A stretch of 64,000 nucleotides of DNA from WRMS01 sp038562165. Lineage in GTDB: Bacteria; Bacillota; Peptococcia; DRI-13; UBA5745. Positions within the stretch are counted from its first letter, which is position 1. Each line of letters begins with the position of its first letter. This document shows, piece after piece, positions 17,949 through 27,600 of this stretch. The stretch lies in NCBI GenBank assembly GCA_038562165.1, contig JBCFAO010000010.1:1-64000 (forward strand), written 5' to 3'. The notes under the pieces are model-generated. The model worked only from the letters and a program-made list of their open reading frames with translations, was not told the origin of the DNA and did not search any database. Both the position numbers and the translations under genes were made by a program.

Positions 17949-19601
17949 CTATTCCAGGGAAATCAAATAAAAGTATAATGGCTGGCCGCCGGCGTGAATC
18001 TCAATATCCACCCAATCATAAATAGCGGCAATTTCTTCACCTAAGGCTGTAGCTTCTTCTTCGCTGGTATCCTGGCCGTAATAGATGGTTACCAGCTCAT
18101 GCTCCTGCTTGATGGTATCGGCAAACAGTTTTAAGACCCCTTCCCGGCGGTCTTCGGCGGTTAAAGCTAATTTGCCGTCCACCATGCCGAGAATCTGGCC
18201 CTTTTTGATTTCGTGATCCTCGTAATTGGCGTCCCGTACCGCATAGGTGACCTCCAGGGTAATGATCTTGCCTGCGGCCTCCTTCATACGGCGGCTGTTT
18301 TCGCCGCCGGTCTCTTCTTCATTGAAAGCCAAAAGAGCACCGATACCTTGAGGTACCGTTCTCGTGGGCACCACATGGACAATACCGCCGGAGACTTTGG
18401 CTGCCTGCTCCGCGGCTAAAATAATGTTGCCGTTGTTGGGCAGGATGATGATTTCCCTGGCGGACAAGCTGTTGATCGCTTCCACAAAATCCTGGGTGCT
18501 GGGGTTCATGGTCTGGCCGCCGGTAACAATCCTGTGGACGCCCAGGCTTTTGAATACCTCTTCGATGCCGGGGCCGCAAGCCACGGCAATCAAGCCGATT
18601 TTTTTATCCTCCAGCCGCTCTTTTTTTTCCGCCTCCTCCCGCATATTATCAATCTTCATTTTATGCAGGCTGCCCATAGGCGTGACAAAATCCAAGGCCT
18701 TGCCGGGCTCATTGGTGTGAACATGAACTTTGCAGACACTGGGATTGCCCACTACCAGCACGCAATCTCCCAGAGTATTGAGATAATCTCTGATTTTATC
18801 TAAATCGATTTGTCCTTCTTTGTCTTTAATAACAAACTCCGTACAATAACCAAAAGTGATTTCACCGGGGTTCATGAGCTGGTCTTCCACCATCAGGTTC
18901 TCCACATCATCATCGGAAGCAGCCAGGGTAGGATTAGCCGCAGTGCTCTCTCCTTCCAAAACCTCTCCTCTCAGGCAAGCTAAAAAGCCTTCCAGAATAA
19001 AGAGAAAGCCTTGGCCGCCGGCATCAACCACACCGGCTTGCTTTAAAATCGGCAGCATAGTGGGCGTCAGCTCCAAGGCCTTTAGCGCTTCTGCCGCCGC
19101 TCCGGCTATAATAGCTTCAATATCCGTAATTCCCTGCTCCAGCACTTGGGCTCCGCCGGCCACCGCCCCTTCCGACACCGTCAGGATAGTGCCTTTAACA
19201 GGCTTCATTACCGCTTTATAAGCAGCCTTAACGCCGGCATCCAGGGCCTCAATAAACGTCGCGCCGTCTATTTCCGCTTCTTCCCGGCAAACTGAGGCAA
19301 AGCCCGACAAAATCTGAGAAGAAATGACGCCGGAGTTGCCCCTGGCTCCCAACAAAGCGCCTTGAGCCATAGCCTCGGCCCTGGCCCCAAAATGGTTGCG
19401 CTCCTCACCCTTTACCTGATCCAGGTTGCGGGCTGCCGACTGCAGTGTCAGGCTCATATTGGTACCGGTATCGCCGTCGGGCACCGGAAAAACATTAAGG
19501 GCATCCACAATGCTTTTACGATGCTCCAGGTAGCGGCTGGCCGCCCTGATCATTTCCGCCCATTTCTCACCGCTGATGGTCTGATTGTTCAATTGTGTCA
19601 C
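17949..19601 (-). CDS. fakA: DAK2-domain fatty acid kinase FakA (YloV family)
   Basis: The N-terminal DAK2 ATP-binding domain is marked by NVFPVPDGDTGTNMS (about residues 40-55) and GARGNSGVISSQ. A middle domain and a DegV-like C-terminal domain follow (FVEAINSL, IILPNNGNI), for 550 residues as in the family. FakA phosphorylates fatty acids held by FakB (DegV) proteins, so that exogenous or recycled acyl chains enter phospholipid synthesis. A DegV protein is encoded at 38.4 kb. The usual partner amaP/asp23 gene is absent; the next gene upstream is an MBL nuclease with a one-base gap. Confidence 0.92.
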   Translation of the reverse strand: MTQLNNQTISGEKWAEMIRAASRYLEHRKSIVDALNVFPVPDGDTGTNMSLTLQSAARNLDQVKGEERNHFGARAEAMAQGALLGARGNSGVISSQILSGFASVCREEAEIDGATFIEALDAGVKAAYKAVMKPVKGTILTVSEGAVAGGAQVLEQGITDIEAIIAGAAAEALKALELTPTMLPILKQAGVVDAGGQGFLFILEGFLACLRGEVLEGESTAANPTLAASDDDVENLMVEDQLMNPGEITFGYCTEFVIKDKEGQIDLDKIRDYLNTLGDCVLVVGNPSVCKVHVHTNEPGKALDFVTPMGSLHKMKIDNMREEAEKKERLEDKKIGLIAVACGPGIEEVFKSLGVHRIVTGGQTMNPSTQDFVEAINSLSAREIIILPNNGNIILAAEQAAKVSGGIVHVVPTRTVPQGIGALLAFNEEETGGENSRRMKEAAGKIITLEVTYAVRDANYEDHEIKKGQILGMVDGKLALTAEDRREGVLKLFADTIKQEHELVTIYYGQDTSEEEATALGEEIAAIYDWVDIEIHAGGQPLYFYLISLE

Positions 19602-19602
19602 C

Positions 19603-21216
19603 TCAATTATGGTTTTGATTAATGACTGCCAACTCGGTTTCTATGTCCTTGATTCTTGCAAGCAGTATTTCCAGGGTTTTTCGGTTCTGGCCGGGTATCC
19701 TGGCCAGAATATTGACTTGTTCACGAATGACGTCGAAAGCTTCGTTAAGCTCTGCCCGCAGGGCCCGCTCTTCCGGCAGCAGTTTCACCAGTTTGACTAC
19801 TTCCGGACGTATCTTTTCGAGATCGTACTCCACGCCCATTTCCGGTACCAGCACCGGTAAGCCGGCTTCGTTCTCGATTTTTTTCTTTAATGTTTCGATG
19901 GCATCTTTTTCGCCATGAACTAAAAAAACCTGTTTTGGCAAAACCTTATTATAGCCCTTTATCCAATCCATTAAGCCGAGCTGATCGGCATGGGCGGAAA
20001 AGCTGGGTATTTCACGGATCTCCGCTTCTACGGCAATCTCCTCGCCATGGATCCTGACCTTCTTTTCTCCCTCCACAATCCTGCGGCCCAAAGTACCCTC
20101 TCCCTGGTAGCCTACAAACAGTACCGTGGATTCCCGGCGCCATAGATTATGCTTTAAATGATGTTTTATTCTGCCGGCTTCACACATGCCGCTGGCGGAT
20201 ATAATAATGGCGCCTTTTTTAATCTGATTGACCTTCATGGATTCCTCTACGCTTTGCACATAATGAATTTGCTCATCCTCAAACAAGCTGGCGGCATGAG
20301 CCCCCTCCATTTCGGCAATGGCTTCGTCGTCGAAACATTCCGGATGCTCGATAAAAATTCTTGTGGCCTCTACCGCCATGGGGCTGTCGATATAAATATT
20401 GGTTTTGGGAATCTTGCCATCGTCCATTAATATCTTCAGAGTATAGACTATGTCCTGGGTCCGCTCCACTGCAAAAGAGGGGATCACCAGGTTGCCGCCT
20501 TTGGCTAAAGTGTCAATGACGGCCTGGGCCAGCAGGTTCACCTTGTCTTTGACGTCCAAATGAATCCTGTTGCCGTAAGTGGATTCCATTACTACATAAT
20601 CAGCAGAGTCGATCAAAGTAGGGTCTTTGAGAATGCTTTGATTGACGTTGCCCAGATCGCCGCTAAAGACGATCTTTGTCTCCTTGCCCTTTTCCCAGAC
20701 AAAAACTTCAATAATCGCCGCACCTAAAAGGTGGCCGGCTTCCTGAAAAACAATCCTGACGTCTTCACTGACTTGAATGGCCTGGCGAAAGGGCTTGCCC
20801 TCTATATACTTCATACAATCCTTGGCGTCCTGGGCTGTATAGATTGGCTCCAAAAGAGGCTGGCCTGTCCGGGCCAGTTTGCGGTTTTTGCGCTCAACCT
20901 CATTCTCCTGGATGTAACCGCTGTCGGGCAAAACTACGCCGCAAAGCTGCTTAGTAGGCACCGTGGCATAGGTTTTTCCCGTAAAGCCCAGCTTGTAGAG
21001 CTTAGGCAAAAGACCGCAATGGTCCACATGGGCATGGGTCAGCAGTACAAAATCGATATCTTTAACGGAAAAGCTAAAGTCTCCATAGTTGTATTCCTTG
21101 ATTGCCTTACTTCCCTGAAACATACCGCAGTCTATCAAAAAACGGCTTTTCTCCGTATCCACCATAAAACAGGAACCGGTAACCGTCTGGGCAGCCCCCA
21201 AAAATTGAACACGCAT
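19603..21216 (-). CDS. Metallo-beta-lactamase fold nuclease with beta-CASP and RMMBL domains
   Basis: The zinc motif HAHVDHCG (about residues 61-68), the second histidine in EAGHLLGAA and the aspartate in FSGDLGN form the active site. The beta-CASP insert holds SFAVERTQDI, and the C-terminal RMMBL part holds SFSAHADQ and VFLVHGE. The architecture is that of CPSF73-like RNA-processing nucleases (YSH1-like), distinct from RNase J. The role is presumably RNA processing or decay. The length of 537 is usual. Its stop is one base before the fakA start, which suggests one transcript with fakA and trmL. Confidence 0.9.
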   Translation of the reverse strand: MRVQFLGAAQTVTGSCFMVDTEKSRFLIDCGMFQGSKAIKEYNYGDFSFSVKDIDFVLLTHAHVDHCGLLPKLYKLGFTGKTYATVPTKQLCGVVLPDSGYIQENEVERKNRKLARTGQPLLEPIYTAQDAKDCMKYIEGKPFRQAIQVSEDVRIVFQEAGHLLGAAIIEVFVWEKGKETKIVFSGDLGNVNQSILKDPTLIDSADYVVMESTYGNRIHLDVKDKVNLLAQAVIDTLAKGGNLVIPSFAVERTQDIVYTLKILMDDGKIPKTNIYIDSPMAVEATRIFIEHPECFDDEAIAEMEGAHAASLFEDEQIHYVQSVEESMKVNQIKKGAIIISASGMCEAGRIKHHLKHNLWRRESTVLFVGYQGEGTLGRRIVEGEKKVRIHGEEIAVEAEIREIPSFSAHADQLGLMDWIKGYNKVLPKQVFLVHGEKDAIETLKKKIENEAGLPVLVPEMGVEYDLEKIRPEVVKLVKLLPEERALRAELNEAFDVIREQVNILARIPGQNRKTLEILLARIKDIETELAVINQNHN

Positions 21217-21287
21217 AAGGCCCCTCCTTCAACAAGATTGAATCAATATGATCAGTATATTTCATTTTAGTAGGTAATTGCAACTAG

Positions 21288-21344
21288 AAAAAATCCGGCT
21301 GCCGGGCGGTTGATTTGTTCCCGCCTGGGACAGCCGGATTTTAT
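21288..21344. terminator. Bidirectional terminator after rubredoxin
   Basis: AAAATCCGGCTG pairs exactly with CAGCCGGATTTT, and the loop has a second small stem (CGGGCGG/CCGCCTG). On the minus strand it is followed by a T-rich stretch, so it ends the rubredoxin transcript. Confidence 0.8.
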
Positions 21345-21361
21345 ACCCTATGATTCCTGGT

Positions 21362-21523
21362 TTACTCCTGGACTTCAAACATATCTTTGCCGACGCCGCA
21401 AAGCGGGCAAACCCAATCCTCAGGAATGTCTTCAAAAGCCGTGCCGGGAGCAATACCGCTGTCGGCATCACCCACCTCCGGATCATAAACATACCCGCAT
21501 GCTGTGCAAACATATTTTTTCAT
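21362..21523 (-). CDS. Rubredoxin
   Basis: A complete 53-residue rubredoxin: CTACGYVYDPEVGD and CPLCGVGKDMFE supply the four cysteines that hold one iron. It carries electrons in the cytosol, often to peroxide or oxygen-detoxifying enzymes in anaerobes. An excellent ribosome site, GGAGGAGGTGA, lies just before the ATG at 21523. Unusually, the frame is open upstream into the preceding membrane-protein gene with no stop codon between, so a fused product is also possible. Confidence 0.93.
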   Translation of the reverse strand: MKKYVCTACGYVYDPEVGDADSGIAPGTAFEDIPEDWVCPLCGVGKDMFEVQE

Positions 21524-22552
21524 TTCTTCACCTCCTCCATTTATTTCCTGGGAAATACTGTAATATTCTTTTTTGATTATATTTCTGATTTCCAGCCACA
21601 GCGCCCTGGCTGAAAAACGCCCGGCGGCAGGAGAAAGGGTGGGAAAGATACGCAGAAGATTTCTCATGCTGCGATGGTGGGAAGACTCCCGCTTTCTTTC
21701 TAAAAGCTGGCGGATATCCCGGTAAAAGCGGCGATAGGAAAGCTTGACCGCCCTTTCCTTTTGGTTGGCCGCCGCCGCTAATTCTCCCTTTAAAAGCCTC
21801 AAGGCAACCCGTAAATCCTCATTGGCCTGCTCGATCTTTTTCTGAAGAGTTTCTCCCTGGGCCGTTAAATTATGCAAAAGCTGGGCCTTGGCCTCATCGA
21901 TGCCCCGGCGCCATTTTTCCCGGTGAAGCTGCTTATTTCTCTCGTATTCCTGAATTTTTTCTTCGTATTTCCTTTGTCTTTCTCCGATTTCCCTCTCCAG
22001 CTTTTCAGCATAAGCTTCCAACTCTTGTATCACCTTGCCGAAATCGGCAGCCCGCCGCAAGGAGGCGGCCAGGTCCAAAAAGAAATAAAGCAGAAATAGA
22101 CTTGTGATCATTAGCTGCCGCTGGGGAGCAAAAAGACTTACCAGCTTGGCCAGCCCGGGATGGACAAGCTTCATTACGACTACGCCCAGGACTCCCCAAT
22201 AAAGGGAATTCAGCAGACAAACCCGGCCGGACAGATTGAATTTGTACTGGGAATAATCCCACCATTTAATTTTAAAAGCTCTCTCCAGCATCCATCCTGC
22301 TGCGTATTCCAGCAGCGAAAGCAAGAAAAAAGAGGCAATAAAAAGCAAGGCCGGATTGCCGCTGACTCCTTGCAGGATATAAACGATGATAATACCGCCG
22401 AAACCGTAAACCGGAAGAAAAGGACCGTGCAAAAAACCGCGGTTGACCCATTCCCCATCCAATACCCGCACATAACAACACTCTATTATCCATCCCAGAA
22501 AGGCGTAAGCCATGAAAAAAAACACACCCCTGATGACTGCTTCGCCGGGCAT
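21362..22552 (-). CDS. CmpB-type membrane protein with coiled coil, in frame with rubredoxin
   Basis: The first 175 residues form a membrane domain of the putative ABC-transporter type IV (CmpB, pfam06541) family: it opens with FFFMAYAFLGWIIECCYV, has NRGFLHGPFLPVYGFGG, and shows about five helices. Residues 175-335 are a highly charged coiled coil (EKLEREIGERQRKYEEKIQ and onward). The reading frame then passes through the rubredoxin ribosome site (as NGGGEE) into the full rubredoxin, for 396 residues in all. A TAA stop occurs just there in another frame. Either this is a real fusion made next to free rubredoxin, or a small frame change removed the gene's own stop. CmpB proteins have no firm function. 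Confidence 0.7.
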   Translation of the reverse strand: MPGEAVIRGVFFFMAYAFLGWIIECCYVRVLDGEWVNRGFLHGPFLPVYGFGGIIIVYILQGVSGNPALLFIASFFLLSLLEYAAGWMLERAFKIKWWDYSQYKFNLSGRVCLLNSLYWGVLGVVVMKLVHPGLAKLVSLFAPQRQLMITSLFLLYFFLDLAASLRRAADFGKVIQELEAYAEKLEREIGERQRKYEEKIQEYERNKQLHREKWRRGIDEAKAQLLHNLTAQGETLQKKIEQANEDLRVALRLLKGELAAAANQKERAVKLSYRRFYRDIRQLLERKRESSHHRSMRNLLRIFPTLSPAAGRFSARALWLEIRNIIKKEYYSISQEINGGGEEMKKYVCTACGYVYDPEVGDADSGIAPGTAFEDIPEDWVCPLCGVGKDMFEVQE

Positions 22553-22604
22553 AGAACCACTCCATTTCTGGAATAAGTATACTATTTAATGCCTGACGAT
22601 GCAA

Positions 22605-22724
22605 GGAAGGAATGCCAATCATTACTATTCGGGCCTTCCTTCCCGGAAGGAATGCCAATCATTACTATTCAGGCCTTCCTTCCCGGAAGGAATGCCAATC
22701 GTTACTATTCAGGCCTTCCTTTCC
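22605..22724. repeat. Three tandem 40-bp palindromic repeats
   Basis: Copies begin at 22605, 22645 and 22685 and differ at only a few positions. Each starts GGAAGGAATGCC and ends GGCCTTCCTTCC or close to it, so each can fold into a 12-bp hairpin with one mismatch. They fill the gap between the nucleoside phosphorylase stop and the CmpB-like gene start and lie in that gene's leader. The period is not a multiple of three, which argues against coding. Confidence 0.9.
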
Positions 22725-22728
22725 GGCA

Positions 22729-23490
22729 TTACTGCCAGGCAGCCAAGGCTCCGGCGGCCAGGAAAAACACTTGTTCCCGCAATTCCTTCTGCTCCATCCA
22801 GCCCCGGTTATCCCAAAGGGGACCGGCCAGGCTGTCGCCGCTATAAAGAAGCTGGGCAAAATCCACTCCCCTGAAAAGGGCTACCGCCGCTAAAGCCGCA
22901 CATTCCATATCCACCGATGTACAGCCTTGAGCTAACCGGCGTTCCTTGCGTTTTTTGGTTTCCCGGTAAAAGCCGTCGGTGGTCCAGGTCTTGACCCGGC
23001 TAAAGGCATAGCCTTTAGCGGTAAGGCTTTGGCAAATGCATTCAACCCCCGCTGCCGATAAAACCACTTCCTCCCCGGGGGGCAGGTAATGGTAAGAGGC
23101 GCCCTCATCCCGCACCGCACTTTCCGGCACCATCAAAGCGCCTACGGGCCTGTCAGCCACCAAAACGCCGGCGCCGCCGCAGGCCATTATCCGTTTTGCC
23201 CCCCAGGCAATTAAACGCTCCTCCATCAATATGCTGTAAGAAGCGCCGCAGCCGGGATGTATGACCCCTAAAGTCCGGCCTTCCCATTCTAAGGTGTATA
23301 GCTTGTTAGGCCCGTTTTCCGTGGGGTGGATATGGCAGACCTTTAGCTTGCCTTCTCCTTCCAGCTTCTCCAAGACATCCTTAAAAAAACAAAGCAGTAC
23401 ATTTGGCGGCAGATCCGCCGGTCCTTTGGCCCGTCCCGGCTCAATAATTGCTTCTCTTGCATCGTCAAATTCCAGTATAGGAAAGGTCAC
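22729..23490 (-). CDS. Nucleoside phosphorylase (PNP/UDP family)
   Basis: A 253-residue protein of the PNP/UDP phosphorylase family. It has the phosphate-site region HPGCGASYS, the family stretch ACGGAGVL, and SVDMECAALAAVA, whose glutamates contact the ribose. It cleaves a nucleoside with phosphate to give base and ribose 1-phosphate; the sequence does not settle purine or uridine preference. The start overlaps the Memo-like gene's stop by four bases, so it is the last gene of the sigma/A2M/Memo block. Confidence 0.88.
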   Translation of the reverse strand: MTFPILEFDDAREAIIEPGRAKGPADLPPNVLLCFFKDVLEKLEGEGKLKVCHIHPTENGPNKLYTLEWEGRTLGVIHPGCGASYSILMEERLIAWGAKRIMACGGAGVLVADRPVGALMVPESAVRDEGASYHYLPPGEEVVLSAAGVECICQSLTAKGYAFSRVKTWTTDGFYRETKKRKERRLAQGCTSVDMECAALAAVALFRGVDFAQLLYSGDSLAGPLWDNRGWMEQKELREQVFFLAAGALAAWQ

Positions 23491-24575
23491 TGCCCCTCCG
23501 CCTCCTTCTCCGTATAAGCTAATACAAAGTAACTGGTAACCTCCTGGCCGGCTATTCCCGTCAGCCGGCCGGTATTGGTATGGGCCATGACCGCCGGCCC
23601 GGTCAGCGCCCGGTCAAGACTATAACGGACCATAGCCGCCACCAGAGTAGGACTGTCCAGATAATCGCTGCTTAAGCCGGCCAGAGTGCGCCAATCACCT
23701 TTTTCAAGGAGTTGAGCGGTTTTCTCATCGTACCTGGCTGCCTCATCAGCCTTTTGGTGATGGGAAAAATCCACGGAGATCAAGAGCAATCCATCCTCTT
23801 CCAGCCAAGGGTCCAATACCCCAAGGAGCTTTTCCAGATCCTTCATTGGGTATTGATAATGAAAAAGCAGCGGTACAACCGGTGTGTCCGGCAAAAATTT
23901 GGCCAGCCAGGGAATAACCATGCCTAAGCTGTGCTCTTGGGGAAAGCATTCCACAGCCTCTGCCGCCAAGCCCTCCCGGAGCAGGGCGGCAATAATCTCT
24001 TTTTGAGGCTCTACCCTGCCATAGGCCGTCTGCCAGCCGGCAGAGGTCACAGCGGCGGCGGGGCCGATATTTTGATGATTTGGCCCCATCAGAATGATAA
24101 CGCCGGGTTTTTCCTGCCGGCCGGCCAACTCTTCCAAGGCATGGATGGTTAATCCTGCCGCCGGCAAATGGTGGGGCAGGGTCAGGCAGCGGATACGGCC
24201 CCCTTCCGCCCCGTCCTTTAAATGGATGGCCCAGCGGTCTTCCTTCGCCATAGCCAGGGCCTCCTCCATCTGGCGGCGGTTAAGGTGCTGGCCGGTATCG
24301 ATGATCTCGCCAGGAGACTGATTGCCGGCAGGGGCAGTAAGAGCGGCCCCTGGATCTGTATTGTCCGCGGTGCTGCTTCTGCCGCTGCTGCCGCCCTCGC
24401 TAAAGCCGCCAGCACCGTCGCCGCCGCTATTGACGCTGTCCCCGGCCCCTGTACTGCTATCGCCCGCTTGGGCCAGAGCGGCCAAGCGGATCAAGAGGAA
24501 CAAAACGGCCAAAAGCAGAATCAGGACCGGCAGCGCCCGCCGGCCCTTCAATTTATTCCCTATCCTGTTCGTCAT
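23487..24575 (-). CDS. Memo-like protein (AmmeMemoRadiSam system protein B) with membrane anchor
   Basis: After a basic start and one hydrophobic helix (about residues 14-34) comes a Ser/Gly-rich linker of about 60 residues, then a Memo domain. Visible family motifs are TLPHHLPAAGL, MGPNHQN, QEHSLGM and VDFSHH; these histidines match the metal-binding region of the family. The cysteine ligand known in human MEMO1 is not evident. Most bacterial Memo proteins are plain cytosolic, so the signal anchor and linker are unusual and place the domain outside the cell. It lies 41 bases after the A2M gene and overlaps the nucleoside phosphorylase. Confidence 0.82.
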   Translation of the reverse strand: MTNRIGNKLKGRRALPVLILLLAVLFLLIRLAALAQAGDSSTGAGDSVNSGGDGAGGFSEGGSSGRSSTADNTDPGAALTAPAGNQSPGEIIDTGQHLNRRQMEEALAMAKEDRWAIHLKDGAEGGRIRCLTLPHHLPAAGLTIHALEELAGRQEKPGVIILMGPNHQNIGPAAAVTSAGWQTAYGRVEPQKEIIAALLREGLAAEAVECFPQEHSLGMVIPWLAKFLPDTPVVPLLFHYQYPMKDLEKLLGVLDPWLEEDGLLLISVDFSHHQKADEAARYDEKTAQLLEKGDWRTLAGLSSDYLDSPTLVAAMVRYSLDRALTGPAVMAHTNTGRLTGIAGQEVTSYFVLAYTEKEAEGQ

Positions 24576-24616
24576 ATGTTTTATCCGTAATCCTAAACAA
24601 AATGCTAAACGAAATC

Positions 24617-27600
24617 CTAATGAATATAAACTCTGCCGGCGGCGGTGACCGCCATTTGATTGGACAGGCGGGAGTGGACCAGCATGGCCGGTTCGGCCAG
24701 ATAGCTGCCGGGCATAGCCACCCGCACTGAGTATTGCAGCCTGCCTTCCAGAGCCTCCTGACCCTTATATAGTCCGAAGGTCAGCCGGTTGCCCTCTTCC
24801 TTCAAGAACCAGACATCGGGATAAGACCCCTCTGCTTTTTGCTGCAGATCCAGAGTGACGTAACGTAAACCTGTAGGCAAATAATCAACAATATTGTAGC
24901 TGCCGTCTGGAGCCGAGGCGTCAATGCGGTAATCAATGACTACCTGAATCTTGCCGTTCATGGGCAGGCTCCATTTTTCCTGATTGCTGACCCGGTAGCT
25001 GCGGCTGATTTGCAGATATTCGGCGGCGTTAGGGGCAGGTTCAGGATAGCCCGGTTTTTGGTATTGGGATTCGGCAATGATGGAACCGCTGACCTGGCTG
25101 ATGCTGATGGACTGCCGCTGCTCCGGCGTCAATAATAAGGTATAGCTGGGGGTTTTCGTTAAATCCACCATGGTTTCTTCCCCGTCCAACGTATAAGTAA
25201 AGCTGGCGGTATCGCCGATCTTCTCGCAAGCTGCGCGTAAGTAAACCAACTGTTCCAACAGAAAATACTCTTTTTCACTGGGGTTTTCCAATAGGTAGCG
25301 GTAAAGCCCGGCGCTTTCCGGCAGATCAAGAACTGCCGCCACCACCGCCATCTGGGCTGTGGCCTCCAGGATTGCCGTCCTGTCGTCGCTGACGGCAGCC
25401 CGGTAGAGACCGCCACCCAAATCCTCTGCCCAGACAGCCACTAAGTTTTGAGCATAAGTGAGGGCTTCATTGCCGCTGCCGGCAAAAATCAAGGCGCAAA
25501 CCAAATTCAACTGTTGCTTGCCGGTAAGCTCCTGCCCTTGATAACGGTTTTCCTGTAAAGCCTGACGGATCTGGGACAGCACCGGCTGGCCGCTGGCTGC
25601 CGCTCCCCACAAGGCCATGGTTGGATCGATGCCTTTGTCTGCCCCGTTCTCCAATAAGTCCATAAAATACATAGCCAAAGCATCCCGGGAAAAATACCGG
25701 CCGCCGGCGGCAGCCGCCCAAAGGCTGGTGTAGATATCCGATTGGCCGTAGGGCAAAAAGGCAATGCCACCGTCCGGGTTCTGATAGCGCAGAATTTGCT
25801 CCTGTTCCTCTTTGACGGCTGCCGGCATGGTATTCCACCAATCAATTTGAAAATGCTTTTTCAGCAGTGTTCTGGCTTCCAGAGCTGCCAGCCGCTGTTC
25901 TACCCTTACGGAGGCCTGACCTGCCAGCAAGTGCAGTCCCTGCAAAGCCTGGTTTCTTGCCTGGTCGCTGAAAACCACCGTCGTCATGCCCTCGTCATCC
26001 CCCAGAGGCAGGTAATTGTTTTCCAAAGCGATCTCTTCACGGGCAGTATAGCTTTGCCGGCTTTTAACCACATGGAAAAGCTGGGTAACGCTGTCGCTGT
26101 GATTATCATATTTGCTGTGGACCTGCAGTGTATAATCACCTGCAGCCATGGCCGGCAAAGACAGCTCCTGCCAGCTAAAAGCCGGGCCCGACAATGTCCG
26201 GCTGAATCCCGTCTCGGGGATGTTGACCGTCCACTCCACCGGCAAAGAACTCTCCTGGCTGATAAGGGTGCCTGCCGAACGCAAGCCGAGTATGGGTTCG
26301 TCCTGATCCAAAATAGGACCGTTAAAACGGATATCCGTAAAAAAGGGCAAGCTGACGCTGATAGCAGCCGAACCGCTGCCGGCCCAAATATCCGGCTTAT
26401 AGGCCTGCCAAACCACCCGCCAGGTGGTGATATTATCGGGCAGGGTAAACTCTGTACGGATCAGACCGTTTTTGTCCGTATAAAGCGTACGGAAAATTAC
26501 GGTGTCCCTGAATTCCTCCCGGTAGCCGTCTCCTTCGCCCCCCTCAGCCATATTGCCGCCGCCGCCGTCGGGATGGCTCAAAGTCGTCTTGTAATTGAAA
26601 TCATACAGATTTCCTAAAAACACTTGCCAGCCCATGTTGACCCATTGCTCCTGAACGGAAAGCAGAGCTTCGTCAATGAGATTAAGGCTGATAACCCCCT
26701 CTACCGGCCGGTTGGCGGCATCGGTGAGCTTCAAATCCATGACCACCGTCTCGCCGGGCCGGTACTGGGCCTTATCCGTTTTGATCTCCACGTTGAGCTC
26801 TCGCTCAGCCGGGTCCATGGTGGCTTGAGCCGCATAAGCCGCCGGCAGATACTTGCGGCCATCAAAATATACGGCCATTATATTGGCGCCGGGAATATCT
26901 TCCGCACTGAAACGGAAACTATAGGCGTTTTCTGCACTTACCTGGTAGTGCTTGATTTTTTCCCGGGCTTTGAAAAAGAGGTAGCGGCCTTCCCCTTGCA
27001 AGGGAGCCTGATCTTCATAGAGCTTAAACGTGGCCTCTTCTCCCAGAAGACAGTGTGCTTTGCCATCGTCCTTTTGGATCCAAAGCCAATGATAAATATA
27101 AGGGTTAATCTCTTGGGAAAGCATTTGAGCCGGCGGCAAATAGAACAGGCGTTTGACCTCCCGGCCTGAACGGTCCTTAAAGGAAATCGCCAATTGGTAG
27201 CCATCACCATAAGCCAATTGGCCGCGGAAGGTCTGCTCTCCGGAACCATCATAGGTCCAATGCAATGTATCTTCCGGAATTTCTTCCAGGCGGTAATCAT
27301 ACACGGGCTCCATTTGCTTGCTGTAGGGATTATATTTCTGTCCCGTCTCTATCTTATGCCAATACTGGCGTATCAAGGCAGCCTCCATGACCAGGTTGCC
27401 GCCGTAAGGCGCCAAAGCCTGATCCTGCAAATCCCCTTCCCAATCGGTAATGCGGCTTAGATCCACATCAAAAGCTTTAAGATCGATGGTAAATTCACCG
27501 GTCTCCGATGCCGTCCTTTGTACCCGGCCCGCAATTTCCAGATCGCTGGTGAATACGGTGACATAGCTGTCTCTGTAGATTTCTCCTATCTCCGGCAGCC

